64,000 bases of DNA from Microvirga flavescens (GTDB lineage: Bacteria > Pseudomonadota > Alphaproteobacteria > Rhizobiales > Beijerinckiaceae). The notes under the pieces are model-generated. The model had not been told where the DNA came from. It did no database searches and saw only the letters and a list, made by a program, of their open reading frames with translations. Below are positions 29,785 through 38,042 of the stretch, in pieces. The DNA lies in NCBI RefSeq assembly GCF_003290125.1, contig NZ_QMKH01000001.1:744001-808000 (forward strand), in the 5' to 3' direction. The position numbers were made by a program, and so were the translations under genes. Position 1 is the first letter of the stretch. Each line of letters starts with the position of its first letter.

Positions 29785-32307
29785 ATGGAGCGCGATCCGC
29801 TTCGCCTTGCCTGGAAGACCAGCCCGTCCGGCAACCTTCTCGCGATGGTCCTGCTCATCCTGGCGGGGGCTTTGCTCGTGCTGGAATTCAGCCTTGTCCG
29901 CATCCTCGTGGACGAGGTGCTGCTGGCGCAGGCCCCGGACGCGCCGCGCCGCTTCCTGCCCCTTGCGATTGCAATGCCCGCCGGCGTGCATCCATCCACC
30001 ATCGTCCTTTTCGAGGGCTTCGCACTCGATGGGTCGGCCTTCCGGCAGGCCGTCATCGGCGCGGCGCTCGTGGTTCCGGTTGCTATCGGCCTCCTGCTCG
30101 CGGCGGTAACCTGGCTCATCAGCGCCATCGGCACCAGGGTTCTGAAGCGGTTGCGGAAAACCGTGCTCGATGCCGTTCTGCGCACCTCGCCCTCCACGCG
30201 CGACGAGGCGGCGGAAGCGACCCTGCTCGTTGGCGACGCGCTCGCGCGGGAAAGCCACGTCTTCGGCGCGGCCTTCATTTCCTCCTTCAAGCTCTGGGGC
30301 GTCATCGGCCTCGCCGTGGCCTTTGCGCTCGCCTCCGGCTGGAAGCTCGGCCTCTGCCTTGCCGTGGTGCTCATTCCCGGTGCGATCCTCTGCGCGCGGC
30401 GGCTCGACCTGCGGCTCGAAACCGCGCAGGCCCGCCTGCGGGAGGGCGCGGCGGTGTCCGAGAGCTTCGCCAGCGTGATCGAGCGCCTTCCTGCCATCCA
30501 CGCCCACGCGACCGGCCCTTATGAAACCCGGTGCATCGGCCAGGCTCTCGCGAGCGGCCACGCTCCCGTCGAGAAGGAGGAGCACCGCTTCGCGTTCACC
30601 GACGCGGCGACGACCATCGTCCTGCTTCTCGCGCCCCTCGCGGTCGTCGGCGTCGGAGCCTGGGTGGGAGCCGGCTCCCTGACGCCCGGAACCCTTCTCG
30701 CCTGCGCGCTCGCGGCATCCCTCGCGGCCTTCGGCGTGCGCGAGGTGGTGCAGTGGCAGCGGGTGTTGGAGCGTGCGCGCCTGCTTCTGTCCGACATCGC
30801 CCGCGACCTTGCCGCCCTGCAGACGCGGGATCGGCGCATCGCCAAGGAGGTTCTGCCGAAGGGCGGCGACCTCGTGGCGCAGAATGTCTCGGCCTATGAT
30901 TCCGCCAGTGGCGGGCGCATTTCCGGCGTGACCCTGGAACTGCCCTTTCCCTCCCATGTCGCGCTGGTGGGCAACGGCGATTCGGGCTCGCACATGCTTG
31001 CCGCTCTCATCGGCGGGCAGCTTTCGCCCTCGACGGGCCGCCTGACTTATGGCGGCATCGATCTCGTCAAGGCCGATCCCCTGTCCCGCGCGCAGCGGAT
31101 CGCCTTCGCGGGGGAGACCGTGCTGCTTCCGGGCACGCTGCGGGACAACCTGATCTACGGTTCCGAGGCCCTGGAAGATCTCGATTCGCGCCTGGCCGAG
31201 ACCATCGCCATCACCCGTCTCGACAGAGTGACCCATGCGCGGGGCCTTGCCTCGACGTTCAACCCCGAGCGCGAGCCGAAGCTCGCCGCCTCCATCGTGG
31301 AATCGCGCCGGGCGGTGCAGGCGGCACTCGAGACGGAAGGCCTCGACCGCTTCGTCGATCCTTTCGACGCCGCGCGCTACAACCGCCATGCTCCCGTCGG
31401 GGAGAACCTTTTGTTCGGCAAGCCCGTCGGCGATACGTTCCGGGAGGACCGGCTCGCCTCGCACCCCTTCATCCGGGCGATCCTGGAAGCCGCCGATCTC
31501 ACCAAGCCGCTGGCGCGCATGGGCCTTTCCATCGCCACGAGCATGATCGAGATCTTCGCCGAGATTCCGGACGGGCATCCGCTCTTCGCGCGGTTCTCCT
31601 TCTTCTCCGCCGCCGACCGCGCCTTTTTCCAGGATCTCGTCGCTCGCCGCAACGAGAAGCGCCGCGCCACGTCGGCCACCGACCGGGAGCGGCTGATCGG
31701 GCTTTCCTTGCGCTACAACGAGAGCCGGCACCGTCTCGGCCTGCTCGACGAGGCGATGCAGGCGCGCATTCTCGCTGCCCGCGCCGATTTCGCGCGCCTC
31801 TTGCCTGCGAGCTTGCAGCCCGCCATCGAATTCTATGATGCCGACCGCATCTGCACGGCGGCGAGCGTGCAGGACAATCTGCTCTTCGGGCGCATCGCCT
31901 CCGATCAGGCGGGCGCGGACGATTCCGTCCAGAAGGTGATCCGCCGGGTTCTGACCGAACGCGGGCTCGATGCCGGCGTGGCGCGGATCGGCCTCAACAG
32001 CCCCATCGACGTCAGCGGCGGCGATCTGACCCTTACCGAAATCGCCGCCATCGATCTCGTTCGCTGCTTGATCCGCGAGCCCGACATCCTTGTCGTCGCC
32101 CGCGCCCTCGACGGCCTGCCGGGGCCCGCCGCGGACAAGATGGTAGCGGATCTGCGCCGGGCGCTTTCCGGGCGGGGATTGATCGTGGTCACGCCGGAGA
32201 TTTCGCCACCCATGGACCAGCCGCCCTTCGATGCGGTCGTCCGTTTCGTGCGCGGCGAACCCGTCCTCGAAGACCGGATTCGCCATCCGGAGCCGGCGAT
32301 GGCATGA
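29785..32307 (+). CDS. ABC exporter-like fused protein with degenerate nucleotide-binding domain
   Basis: An 840-residue protein. Residues 1-340 look like an exporter membrane domain (helices near 15-38, 90-115, 160-210, 265-330). The following cassette is degraded: the Walker A region reads GNGDSGSHM (396-404) without the essential lysine, the signature reads VSGGDLTLTE (743-752), and the Walker B region reads ILVVARAL (768-775), with the DE pair replaced by Ala-Arg. About 340 residues separate Walker A and signature, far more than usual. An ENLLFG-like motif occurs three times (454-459, 540-545, 697-702). ATP hydrolysis seems unlikely. AGGA precedes ATG 29785. An MBL hydrolase gene follows closely. 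Confidence 0.75.
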   Translation: MERDPLRLAWKTSPSGNLLAMVLLILAGALLVLEFSLVRILVDEVLLAQAPDAPRRFLPLAIAMPAGVHPSTIVLFEGFALDGSAFRQAVIGAALVVPVAIGLLLAAVTWLISAIGTRVLKRLRKTVLDAVLRTSPSTRDEAAEATLLVGDALARESHVFGAAFISSFKLWGVIGLAVAFALASGWKLGLCLAVVLIPGAILCARRLDLRLETAQARLREGAAVSESFASVIERLPAIHAHATGPYETRCIGQALASGHAPVEKEEHRFAFTDAATTIVLLLAPLAVVGVGAWVGAGSLTPGTLLACALAASLAAFGVREVVQWQRVLERARLLLSDIARDLAALQTRDRRIAKEVLPKGGDLVAQNVSAYDSASGGRISGVTLELPFPSHVALVGNGDSGSHMLAALIGGQLSPSTGRLTYGGIDLVKADPLSRAQRIAFAGETVLLPGTLRDNLIYGSEALEDLDSRLAETIAITRLDRVTHARGLASTFNPEREPKLAASIVESRRAVQAALETEGLDRFVDPFDAARYNRHAPVGENLLFGKPVGDTFREDRLASHPFIRAILEAADLTKPLARMGLSIATSMIEIFAEIPDGHPLFARFSFFSAADRAFFQDLVARRNEKRRATSATDRERLIGLSLRYNESRHRLGLLDEAMQARILAARADFARLLPASLQPAIEFYDADRICTAASVQDNLLFGRIASDQAGADDSVQKVIRRVLTERGLDAGVARIGLNSPIDVSGGDLTLTEIAAIDLVRCLIREPDILVVARALDGLPGPAADKMVADLRRALSGRGLIVVTPEISPPMDQPPFDAVVRFVRGEPVLEDRIRHPEPAMA

Positions 32308-32386
32308 TTAGAGCGACAATTTGGCCAAAATCGGCTTCGATGTGTGCTGGCGCACATGCGTCGGCACAGGTAATAACCATGTTCTT

Positions 32387-33295
32387 ATGATGATGAGGGG
32401 CACTCCGTCGGCAACCGGCCTCCTTCAGGTCCGGTTTTGGGGAATCCGTGGCTCGACTGCGGCGTCCGGTCCGCGCTTTGTGGAATTCGGCGGGCATACT
32501 CCTTGCGTCGAGATCCGCTGCGGCGAGCGCCTCTTCGTCGTGGATGCCGGAACCGGCATCGCGGCTTTGGGCCATGCCCTCGGCAAGGCGGCCCCGAAGG
32601 AAATCGACATCCTTCTCAGCCATCTCCATCTCGATCATGTCGGCGGCCTTCCGTTCTTCAAGCCCGTCGTGCTCGACAAAGAGCGCGTGATCCGCACCTA
32701 TTGCGGCCATCTCGACGGTGAGACCGCGAAGGAAGCGCTCGACCGCCTGTTCTCGCCGCCGCTCTTTCCCGTGCGTCTCGAGCAATTGCCTGCCCGCCTC
32801 GAACATCAGGGCTTCAAGGCCGGCGAGACGCTGACCTTCGCCGATGGGGCGAGCGTGCGCACGCACCCCCTCAACCATCCCGGCGGAGCGACCGGCTATC
32901 GCTTCGACCATGCGGGCCGCAGCATCTGCTACATCAGCGACATCGAGCATTCGGACCCCTGGCCCGATCCCGCCCTCGCCGCCTTCGTGCACGGGGCCGA
33001 TCTCGTCATCTATGACGGCATGTTCTCGGAGGCCGAGTATTCCCATTGTGTCGGCTGGGGCCATTCCACCTGGGAGAAGGGTGTGGAGCTGGCCAGGGCC
33101 GCCGATGTGAAGAACCTTGCGATCTTCCACCTCTATCCCGGCCACGACGACGAATACCTGCGCGCCACCGAAAAGGAGCTGCAGGCCGTCATGCCCTCCG
33201 CGTTCCTGGCGCGGGAAGGGCAAAGCGTCGCTTTCGCGCCCGTGGATGCGAAGACGGCTGCGGCCAGCGAGAAGTCTGTCGCCGCAGCAAGCTGA
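32387..33295 (+). CDS. MBL-fold metallo-hydrolase
   Basis: A 302-residue metallo-beta-lactamase-fold hydrolase. The metal motif HLHLDH is at 79-84, with further ligand candidates in LNHPGGATGYR, YISDIEH and GHSTWEKGVELA. The N-terminal VRFWGIRGSTAASGPR is typical of a phosphodiesterase-like MBL branch. No signal peptide is seen. The start is uncertain: three consecutive ATG codons occur at 32387-32395, and a TTG at 32321 extends the frame. It follows the degenerate ABC gene by about 80 bases and may be co-transcribed. Confidence 0.82.
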   Translation: MMMRGTPSATGLLQVRFWGIRGSTAASGPRFVEFGGHTPCVEIRCGERLFVVDAGTGIAALGHALGKAAPKEIDILLSHLHLDHVGGLPFFKPVVLDKERVIRTYCGHLDGETAKEALDRLFSPPLFPVRLEQLPARLEHQGFKAGETLTFADGASVRTHPLNHPGGATGYRFDHAGRSICYISDIEHSDPWPDPALAAFVHGADLVIYDGMFSEAEYSHCVGWGHSTWEKGVELARAADVKNLAIFHLYPGHDDEYLRATEKELQAVMPSAFLAREGQSVAFAPVDAKTAAASEKSVAAAS

Positions 33296-33448
33296 GGGTT
33301 GCGCCTTTTTCCGATTATAAGCCGGATACCGTGAAGCCCGGTACGGGCAGGGCGTCGGCGTGATTGAACGCCCCCTGTGTTTCTATGGGGCTACTCTTTG
33401 CGCGAAGGGAGATAAAGCAAGCTCTCGCGAGCTCTGGAGGGCCTTTTC

Positions 33449-34852
33449 ATGGCCAGAACCCTCGATACGTGGAAGTTCGATGGCGACTACCACAGGATCG
33501 TGGAAGGTGGCGGGCCCACCCCTCTCGACTGGGGCGGCGATGCGGAGGTCTTCAGCGGCTACGGCATTCTCGACGTCCAGGTCGGCGTATGGGGCCCGGG
33601 AGATGTGGTGCACGATCGCCTTGGGATCCTGCCGGATAGGGGGATCACGCTCTCCAACGGCTTCGAGGTGGGAAGCAAAGTCTCGATCAACGGCTATCCC
33701 GCCATCGTGATGCCAGGGGGCTCCGGCACCTTTAATTTCCACATCATGTTTCCCGAGCCGGACGATCCGACCCGGTTCAGGGGAGCTCCTCCTGCCGTCG
33801 TCCAGACATTCCTTCGGGCGCTGACCTATGAGAACACGGCCGAGACCCTTCCGGACGACTTTTCACGGCAGGTCACCGTTATTCTGTCGAACGATGGCGA
33901 TGGGGAAACCGGCCACGAGTTCGAGCAGGAATTCGTGACCTTTACGAAATGGCTCCCCCGCCACGGGCCCGATACCGGTGGCCCTGGAAGTGATCCCGGT
34001 GGGGGAGGAGGAAACCTTCCACCCAGCATCGGCGGCAACCTGAGCCGAGCAACGATCTCGGACGGAGAAGCTCCCTTCGCGCAGATGACCGTCACGGATA
34101 AAGACGACGATATCCTGACGGCGAGCGTCGGTATTGGCGAGCCTCAATGGGGCTACTTTCTGGCGTCGAGCCTGAGCGGCGGCACTTATGATGCGCAGAC
34201 AGGCATCTACACGATCAGCGGAACACCGGCATTCGTTCAGGCCGCGATCCAAAAACTGATCTTTATACCCGCGCCTCTCCCGGGGAACGTGCCGGCCTCC
34301 CTGTCGTCGATCTACTTCAATATCACGGTCAGCGACGGCACCGCCTCTACCTCCGTGCGGCTCGATGCGGATCTGTGGACCAACCGCGCCGACACGATCA
34401 ACGGCACGTCCCGTGGCGAGAAGCTCTATGGCTACAGCGGCAAGGACAAGCTCTACGGCAACGGCGGCAACGACAAGCTCTATGGCGGCTACGGCAACGA
34501 TTATCTGAAAGGCGGTTCGGGCAAGGACATCTTCGTGTTCGATACCCAGCCCAACACCAAGACCAACAAGGACAAGATCGCCGACTACAAGGTGAGCGAG
34601 GATTCTGTCTGGCTCGACAATGCCGTGTTCACGAAGCTCGGCAAGGGGACTGAAACAAAGCCGGGCAAGCTGAAGAGCGGTTTCTTCATCATCGGCGCCA
34701 AGGCGCAGGACAAGAACGACTACCTCATCTACGACGACAAGAAGGGTGTGCTCTATTACGACGCCGACGGTTCCGGGAAGGGCAAGGCCGTGGAGATTGC
34801 CTCCCTCTCCAAGAACCTCAAGATGACGGCGAGCGAGTTTTTCGTGGTCTGA
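33449..34852 (+). CDS. RTX-type calcium-binding secreted protein
   Basis: A 467-residue acidic, cysteine-free protein without a Sec signal. A Gly-rich hinge (about 175-190) is followed by a cadherin-like repeat region (TISDGEAPFAQMTVTDKDDD). Nonapeptide RTX motifs GGNGNDKLYGG-like occur around 325-365 (YGYSGKDKLYGNGGNDKLYG). The C terminus ends in a hydrophobic FFVV after ADGSGKGKAVEIASL, which is typical of type I secretion signals. It should be exported through a TolC-type system, but no T1SS genes are adjacent. GGAGG precedes ATG 33449. A similar C terminus appears at 63909-64000. Confidence 0.85.
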   Translation: MARTLDTWKFDGDYHRIVEGGGPTPLDWGGDAEVFSGYGILDVQVGVWGPGDVVHDRLGILPDRGITLSNGFEVGSKVSINGYPAIVMPGGSGTFNFHIMFPEPDDPTRFRGAPPAVVQTFLRALTYENTAETLPDDFSRQVTVILSNDGDGETGHEFEQEFVTFTKWLPRHGPDTGGPGSDPGGGGGNLPPSIGGNLSRATISDGEAPFAQMTVTDKDDDILTASVGIGEPQWGYFLASSLSGGTYDAQTGIYTISGTPAFVQAAIQKLIFIPAPLPGNVPASLSSIYFNITVSDGTASTSVRLDADLWTNRADTINGTSRGEKLYGYSGKDKLYGNGGNDKLYGGYGNDYLKGGSGKDIFVFDTQPNTKTNKDKIADYKVSEDSVWLDNAVFTKLGKGTETKPGKLKSGFFIIGAKAQDKNDYLIYDDKKGVLYYDADGSGKGKAVEIASLSKNLKMTASEFFVV

Positions 34853-34877
34853 CGAGTTTCAAGCTGAAAACAGCGAT

Positions 34878-34901
34878 CCCGGCGGGAACCGCCGGGGGTT
34901 G
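34878..34901 (+). terminator. Hairpin terminator after the RTX gene
   Basis: CCCGGCGG and CCGCCGGG pair around a GAA loop about 25 bases after the RTX stop, followed by GGTTGTT. It is a plausible intrinsic terminator with a weak T-run. Confidence 0.6.
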
Positions 34902-34973
34902 TTAATGCTCTGGACGAAGGGGCGTGGACTTGATCCGGGAACCCCTCCCCTTCTTCAGAAAATGCTCTAAGGT

Positions 34974-35000
34974 GCCCGCCGTTCATTCGAAGCGGGCCTT
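34974..35000 (+). promoter_or_regulatory. Hairpin plus T-run directly before the epimerase start
   Basis: GCCCGC and GCGGGC pair around a 12-base loop and are followed by CTTTTC, with the epimerase ATG at 35004. The hairpin covers the place of the ribosome site, so it may act as an attenuator or may be the end of an upstream transcript. No purine-rich Shine-Dalgarno sequence is otherwise visible. Confidence 0.35.
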
Positions 35001-35003
35001 TTC

Positions 35004-36011
35004 ATGTCAGCTCCCATCCTCGTGACCGGCGCGGCCGGATTCATCGGGTTCCATGTGGCGGAACGACTTTTGCGCGACGGCCACCAGGTCGTCGGCATCG
35101 ACAGTTTCACGCCCTATTACGACGTGGCGCTGAAAGAGGCGCGGTTCGCGCGCCTGAAGCTTCATAATGCCTTCATCCCCGAACGCATGGACCTCGCCGA
35201 CGCGGAGGCGACGAAGGATCTCTTCCGGCGTCACCAGCCCCGGCGCGTCGTGCATCTTGCGGCGCAGCCCGGCGTGCGCTTCGTCGATCCGCGGCCTTAC
35301 GCGACATCGAACGTCGTCGCCTTCCTGAACGTGATAGAGGCCTGCCGGCAAGACGAGATCGAGCATCTGGTTTACGCGTCCTCAAGCTCTGTCTATGGCG
35401 CGAACAAGAAGCTTCCCTTCTCCGAGCACGACACCGCCGACCACCCCGTGAGCCTTTACGCGGCGACGAAGAAGGCGAACGAGATGATGGCGCATTCCTA
35501 TGCCCATCTCTTCGGCCTTCCCTCCACGGGCCTGCGTTTCTTTACGGTCTACGGGCCGTGGGGGCGACCCGAAATGGCGGTCTACAAATTCACCCGCGCG
35601 ATTGCGGAAGGGCAGACCATCGACGTGGCCAATGCCGGCAAGGTCTGGCGCGACTTCACGTATGTCGACGACATCGTCGAAGGCATCGTGCGCGTCATCG
35701 ACCGCGTTCCCGTCGCCAACCCCGCATGGGATGCCAAGCACGCGGACCCGGCCACCAGCGCCGCGCCGTACCGCCTCTACAACATCGGCAACGACAATCC
35801 GGAAGAGCTGAACACCCTGATCGCGCTCATCGAGCAGGAGCTTGGCCGCAAGGCTCAGCGCGTCGAGTGTCCGCTGCCCGCAGGCGACGTTCTGGAAACG
35901 CGCGCGGATGTGTCAGATCTTCGCCGCGATGTCGGCTTCTCGCCAAGCACGCCGCTGGCGGAAGGCATCCGCCGCTTCGTGGCGTGGTTCCGCGAGTATC
36001 ATGGCGTTTGA
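35004..36011 (+). CDS. NAD-dependent epimerase, UDP-glucuronate 4-epimerase-like
   Basis: A 335-residue short-chain dehydrogenase/epimerase. It begins ILVTGAAGFIGFHVAERLL (NAD-binding), has SSSSVYG, the catalytic YAATKK and the FFTVYGPWGRPEMA segment characteristic of UDP-GlcA 4-epimerases (LpsL/Cap1J). It would make UDP-galacturonate for surface polysaccharide or lipid A/core. The gene overlaps the start of the WecA-like gene by several bases, so they form an operon. Confidence 0.88.
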   Translation: MSAPILVTGAAGFIGFHVAERLLRDGHQVVGIDSFTPYYDVALKEARFARLKLHNAFIPERMDLADAEATKDLFRRHQPRRVVHLAAQPGVRFVDPRPYATSNVVAFLNVIEACRQDEIEHLVYASSSSVYGANKKLPFSEHDTADHPVSLYAATKKANEMMAHSYAHLFGLPSTGLRFFTVYGPWGRPEMAVYKFTRAIAEGQTIDVANAGKVWRDFTYVDDIVEGIVRVIDRVPVANPAWDAKHADPATSAAPYRLYNIGNDNPEELNTLIALIEQELGRKAQRVECPLPAGDVLETRADVSDLRRDVGFSPSTPLAEGIRRFVAWFREYHGV

Positions 36012-37110
36012 GATGATCGTGAATGTGATAGCCGATCTTATCGGACCGCTGCACGGTGGTGAAATGCTGCTGACCTTCCTTGCCACGTCGGCGGTTTTCT
36101 CGGCGGTTCTGATCGTCGTGCTGATGCCGCTCTTGCAGCGCTATGCGCTGGCGCGGCCCAATGCGCGTTCGAGCCATCGCGTGCCGACGCCGCAGGGCGG
36201 CGGCATGGCGGTAGTCGCCGCCGCGGCGCTTCCCGCCGTCATCCTGCTGCTGCTCTTCGGGACCGATTTCAAGTTTTACTGGGGCAGCGGACGAAGCCTC
36301 CTGCCGATTCTCGGCGTGTTTCCTTCCGTGATCGTTCTCGCGATTCTCGGTGCCATCGACGACATCCGTCCCTTGCCGGTCCTGCCGCGTTTCCTGTTGC
36401 AGGGCCTTGCCGTCGCTGCCGTCGTTGCGCCGCTCACATTCACGGGCAACACGATTCTTCCCGTGCCTGCATGGATCGAGTTTGCGATCCTTCTTTTCGC
36501 GGGGCTCTGGTTCGTCAATCTCGTCAACTTCATGGACGGGCTCGACTGGATCACCGTCGCCGAAATGGTGCCGATCACGGCTTTCATCGCCTTCATCGGC
36601 TTTGCGGGATTCGGCCCGATCAGAGCCTTGCCGTCGCCCGTGGCGATCATGGCCGCCTGTTTGTGCGGCGCGCTCATCGGCTTTGCGCCGTTCAACAAGC
36701 CAGTAGCGCGGCTCTTTCTTGGCGATGTGGGCTCGCTCCCCATCGGCCTTCTCGTCGGCTGGATGCTTCTCGAACTTGCAAATGCGGGAGCGCTCGCCGC
36801 CGCGATCCTTCTGCCGCTCTACTATCTGATGGACGCGACGATCACGCTGTTCCGACGCCTCGCGCGCGGCGAGAAGGTGTGGGAGGCGCATCGCTCGCAT
36901 TTCTACCAGCAGGCCACGAATAACGGTTACTCCGCGCTCGCGGTGAGCGCGCATGTGTTTGCGCTCAACATCCTGCTTGCAGGGCTTGCGGCGATTTCCA
37001 TCGCCTCCCCGTCCCTGATGGTGCAGTTCGCTTGTGTGCTTGCCGGTGTCATTCTCGTGAGCGCGCTTCTCTTCCGCTTCTCGAAACCGCGCCTGGAGAT
37101 TGCCCGATGA
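36001..37110 (+). CDS. WecA/WbpL-like polyprenyl-phosphate sugar-1-phosphate transferase
   Basis: A 369-residue membrane enzyme of the MraY/WecA family with about ten helices. It starts glycan assembly by moving a sugar-phosphate from a UDP-sugar to undecaprenyl phosphate. Motifs are ARPNARSSHRVPTPQGGG (near 50), the aspartate pair GAIDDIRPLP, NFMDGLDWIT and FLGDVGSLPIG. The start may be ATG 36001 or 36013; the first overlaps the epimerase. Its TGA overlaps the next ATG. A small polysaccharide operon is indicated. Confidence 0.9.
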   Translation: MAFEMIVNVIADLIGPLHGGEMLLTFLATSAVFSAVLIVVLMPLLQRYALARPNARSSHRVPTPQGGGMAVVAAAALPAVILLLLFGTDFKFYWGSGRSLLPILGVFPSVIVLAILGAIDDIRPLPVLPRFLLQGLAVAAVVAPLTFTGNTILPVPAWIEFAILLFAGLWFVNLVNFMDGLDWITVAEMVPITAFIAFIGFAGFGPIRALPSPVAIMAACLCGALIGFAPFNKPVARLFLGDVGSLPIGLLVGWMLLELANAGALAAAILLPLYYLMDATITLFRRLARGEKVWEAHRSHFYQQATNNGYSALAVSAHVFALNILLAGLAAISIASPSLMVQFACVLAGVILVSALLFRFSKPRLEIAR

Positions 37111-38042
37111 GTGCGCCCCTGATCGCGTTGACCGGCGCTACCGGCTTTATCGGCAAGCACCTGCTGCATGAGTTGTCACGACACGGTTATCGCGTGCGCG
37201 TTCTCCTGCGCCGTCCTTCCGAAGTGCCGGCGGGCGCGTCGAGCGCTGTGATCGGCGATATCGCCTCGCCGCAGAACATGGCTGCGGCCTTGCGCGATGT
37301 TGATGCGGTGATCCATTCCGCGGGCCTCGCGCATGCCATGTCGGGCCGCCCGGAAGACGATTATCGCACCATCAACACGCAAGGAACGCTCGCCCTCGCG
37401 CAAGCCGCCGAGCGGGCGGGCGTGAAGCGCTTCGTCTTTCTCTCTTCCATCCGCGCGCAGAGCGGGCCGGTGTCCGACAAGGTGCTGACCGAAGCGATGG
37501 AGCCGCAACCGACCGATGCTTACGGACGCTCGAAGCTCGCGGCAGAGAAGGGGCTGGCGGAACTTGGGCTCGATTGGGTCGCGCTGCGCCCCGTGCTCGT
37601 TTACGGGCCGGGGGTGAAGGGCAACATGGCCTCGCTTCTTTCGCTCGCGCAGACCGGATGGCCGCTGCCGCTGGCGAGCCTGAAGAGCCGCCGCTCGCTT
37701 CTCTCCCTCGACAATCTCTCCGGCGCGGTCGCAACCGTGTTGAAGGCGCAAGGCCCGATCCGGCGGCCCTTCATCGTGGCGGACCCGGAACCCGTGACGG
37801 TGGCTGAAATGATTGCGGCCCTGCGCGCGGGCCTTGGCCGCGCACCCGGGCTTCTTCCGTTCCCGCCCGTCCTGTTGGAGGCCGCGGCGCGGATTGCGGG
37901 AAAGAGCGAGGCCTATGAGCGGCTGGCGGGCTCGCTGGTCGCGAGCCCGGAGGCGCTCATGCGCTTTGGCTGGACGCCGTCTGTTGCGTCTCGGGAAGGG
38001 CTGTCGCGGCTGGCGCAGGAATCGCCTGCGTCCGGCGCTTGA
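37107..38042 (+). CDS. NAD-dependent epimerase/dehydratase (extended SDR)
   Basis: A 311-residue extended SDR protein. It starts with LIALTGATGFIGKHLLHELS, has the FLSSIRA active-site serine, and the catalytic tyrosine and lysine in AYGRSKLAAEKGL. Similar genes beside WecA-like transferases act as UDP-sugar 4-epimerases or C4 reductases (WbpV/WbpK types). The exact reaction is not determined. ATGA overlap with the upstream gene shows coupling. The last 86 bases overlap the convergent WbpM-like gene. Confidence 0.85.
   Translation: MSAPLIALTGATGFIGKHLLHELSRHGYRVRVLLRRPSEVPAGASSAVIGDIASPQNMAAALRDVDAVIHSAGLAHAMSGRPEDDYRTINTQGTLALAQAAERAGVKRFVFLSSIRAQSGPVSDKVLTEAMEPQPTDAYGRSKLAAEKGLAELGLDWVALRPVLVYGPGVKGNMASLLSLAQTGWPLPLASLKSRRSLLSLDNLSGAVATVLKAQGPIRRPFIVADPEPVTVAEMIAALRAGLGRAPGLLPFPPVLLEAAARIAGKSEAYERLAGSLVASPEALMRFGWTPSVASREGLSRLAQESPASGA

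Noticed and set aside
29773..32286. Minus-strand frame of 837 residues
   Set aside because: Antisense to the degenerate ABC gene. The plus frame has membrane helices and a ribosome site, so it is the coding one.
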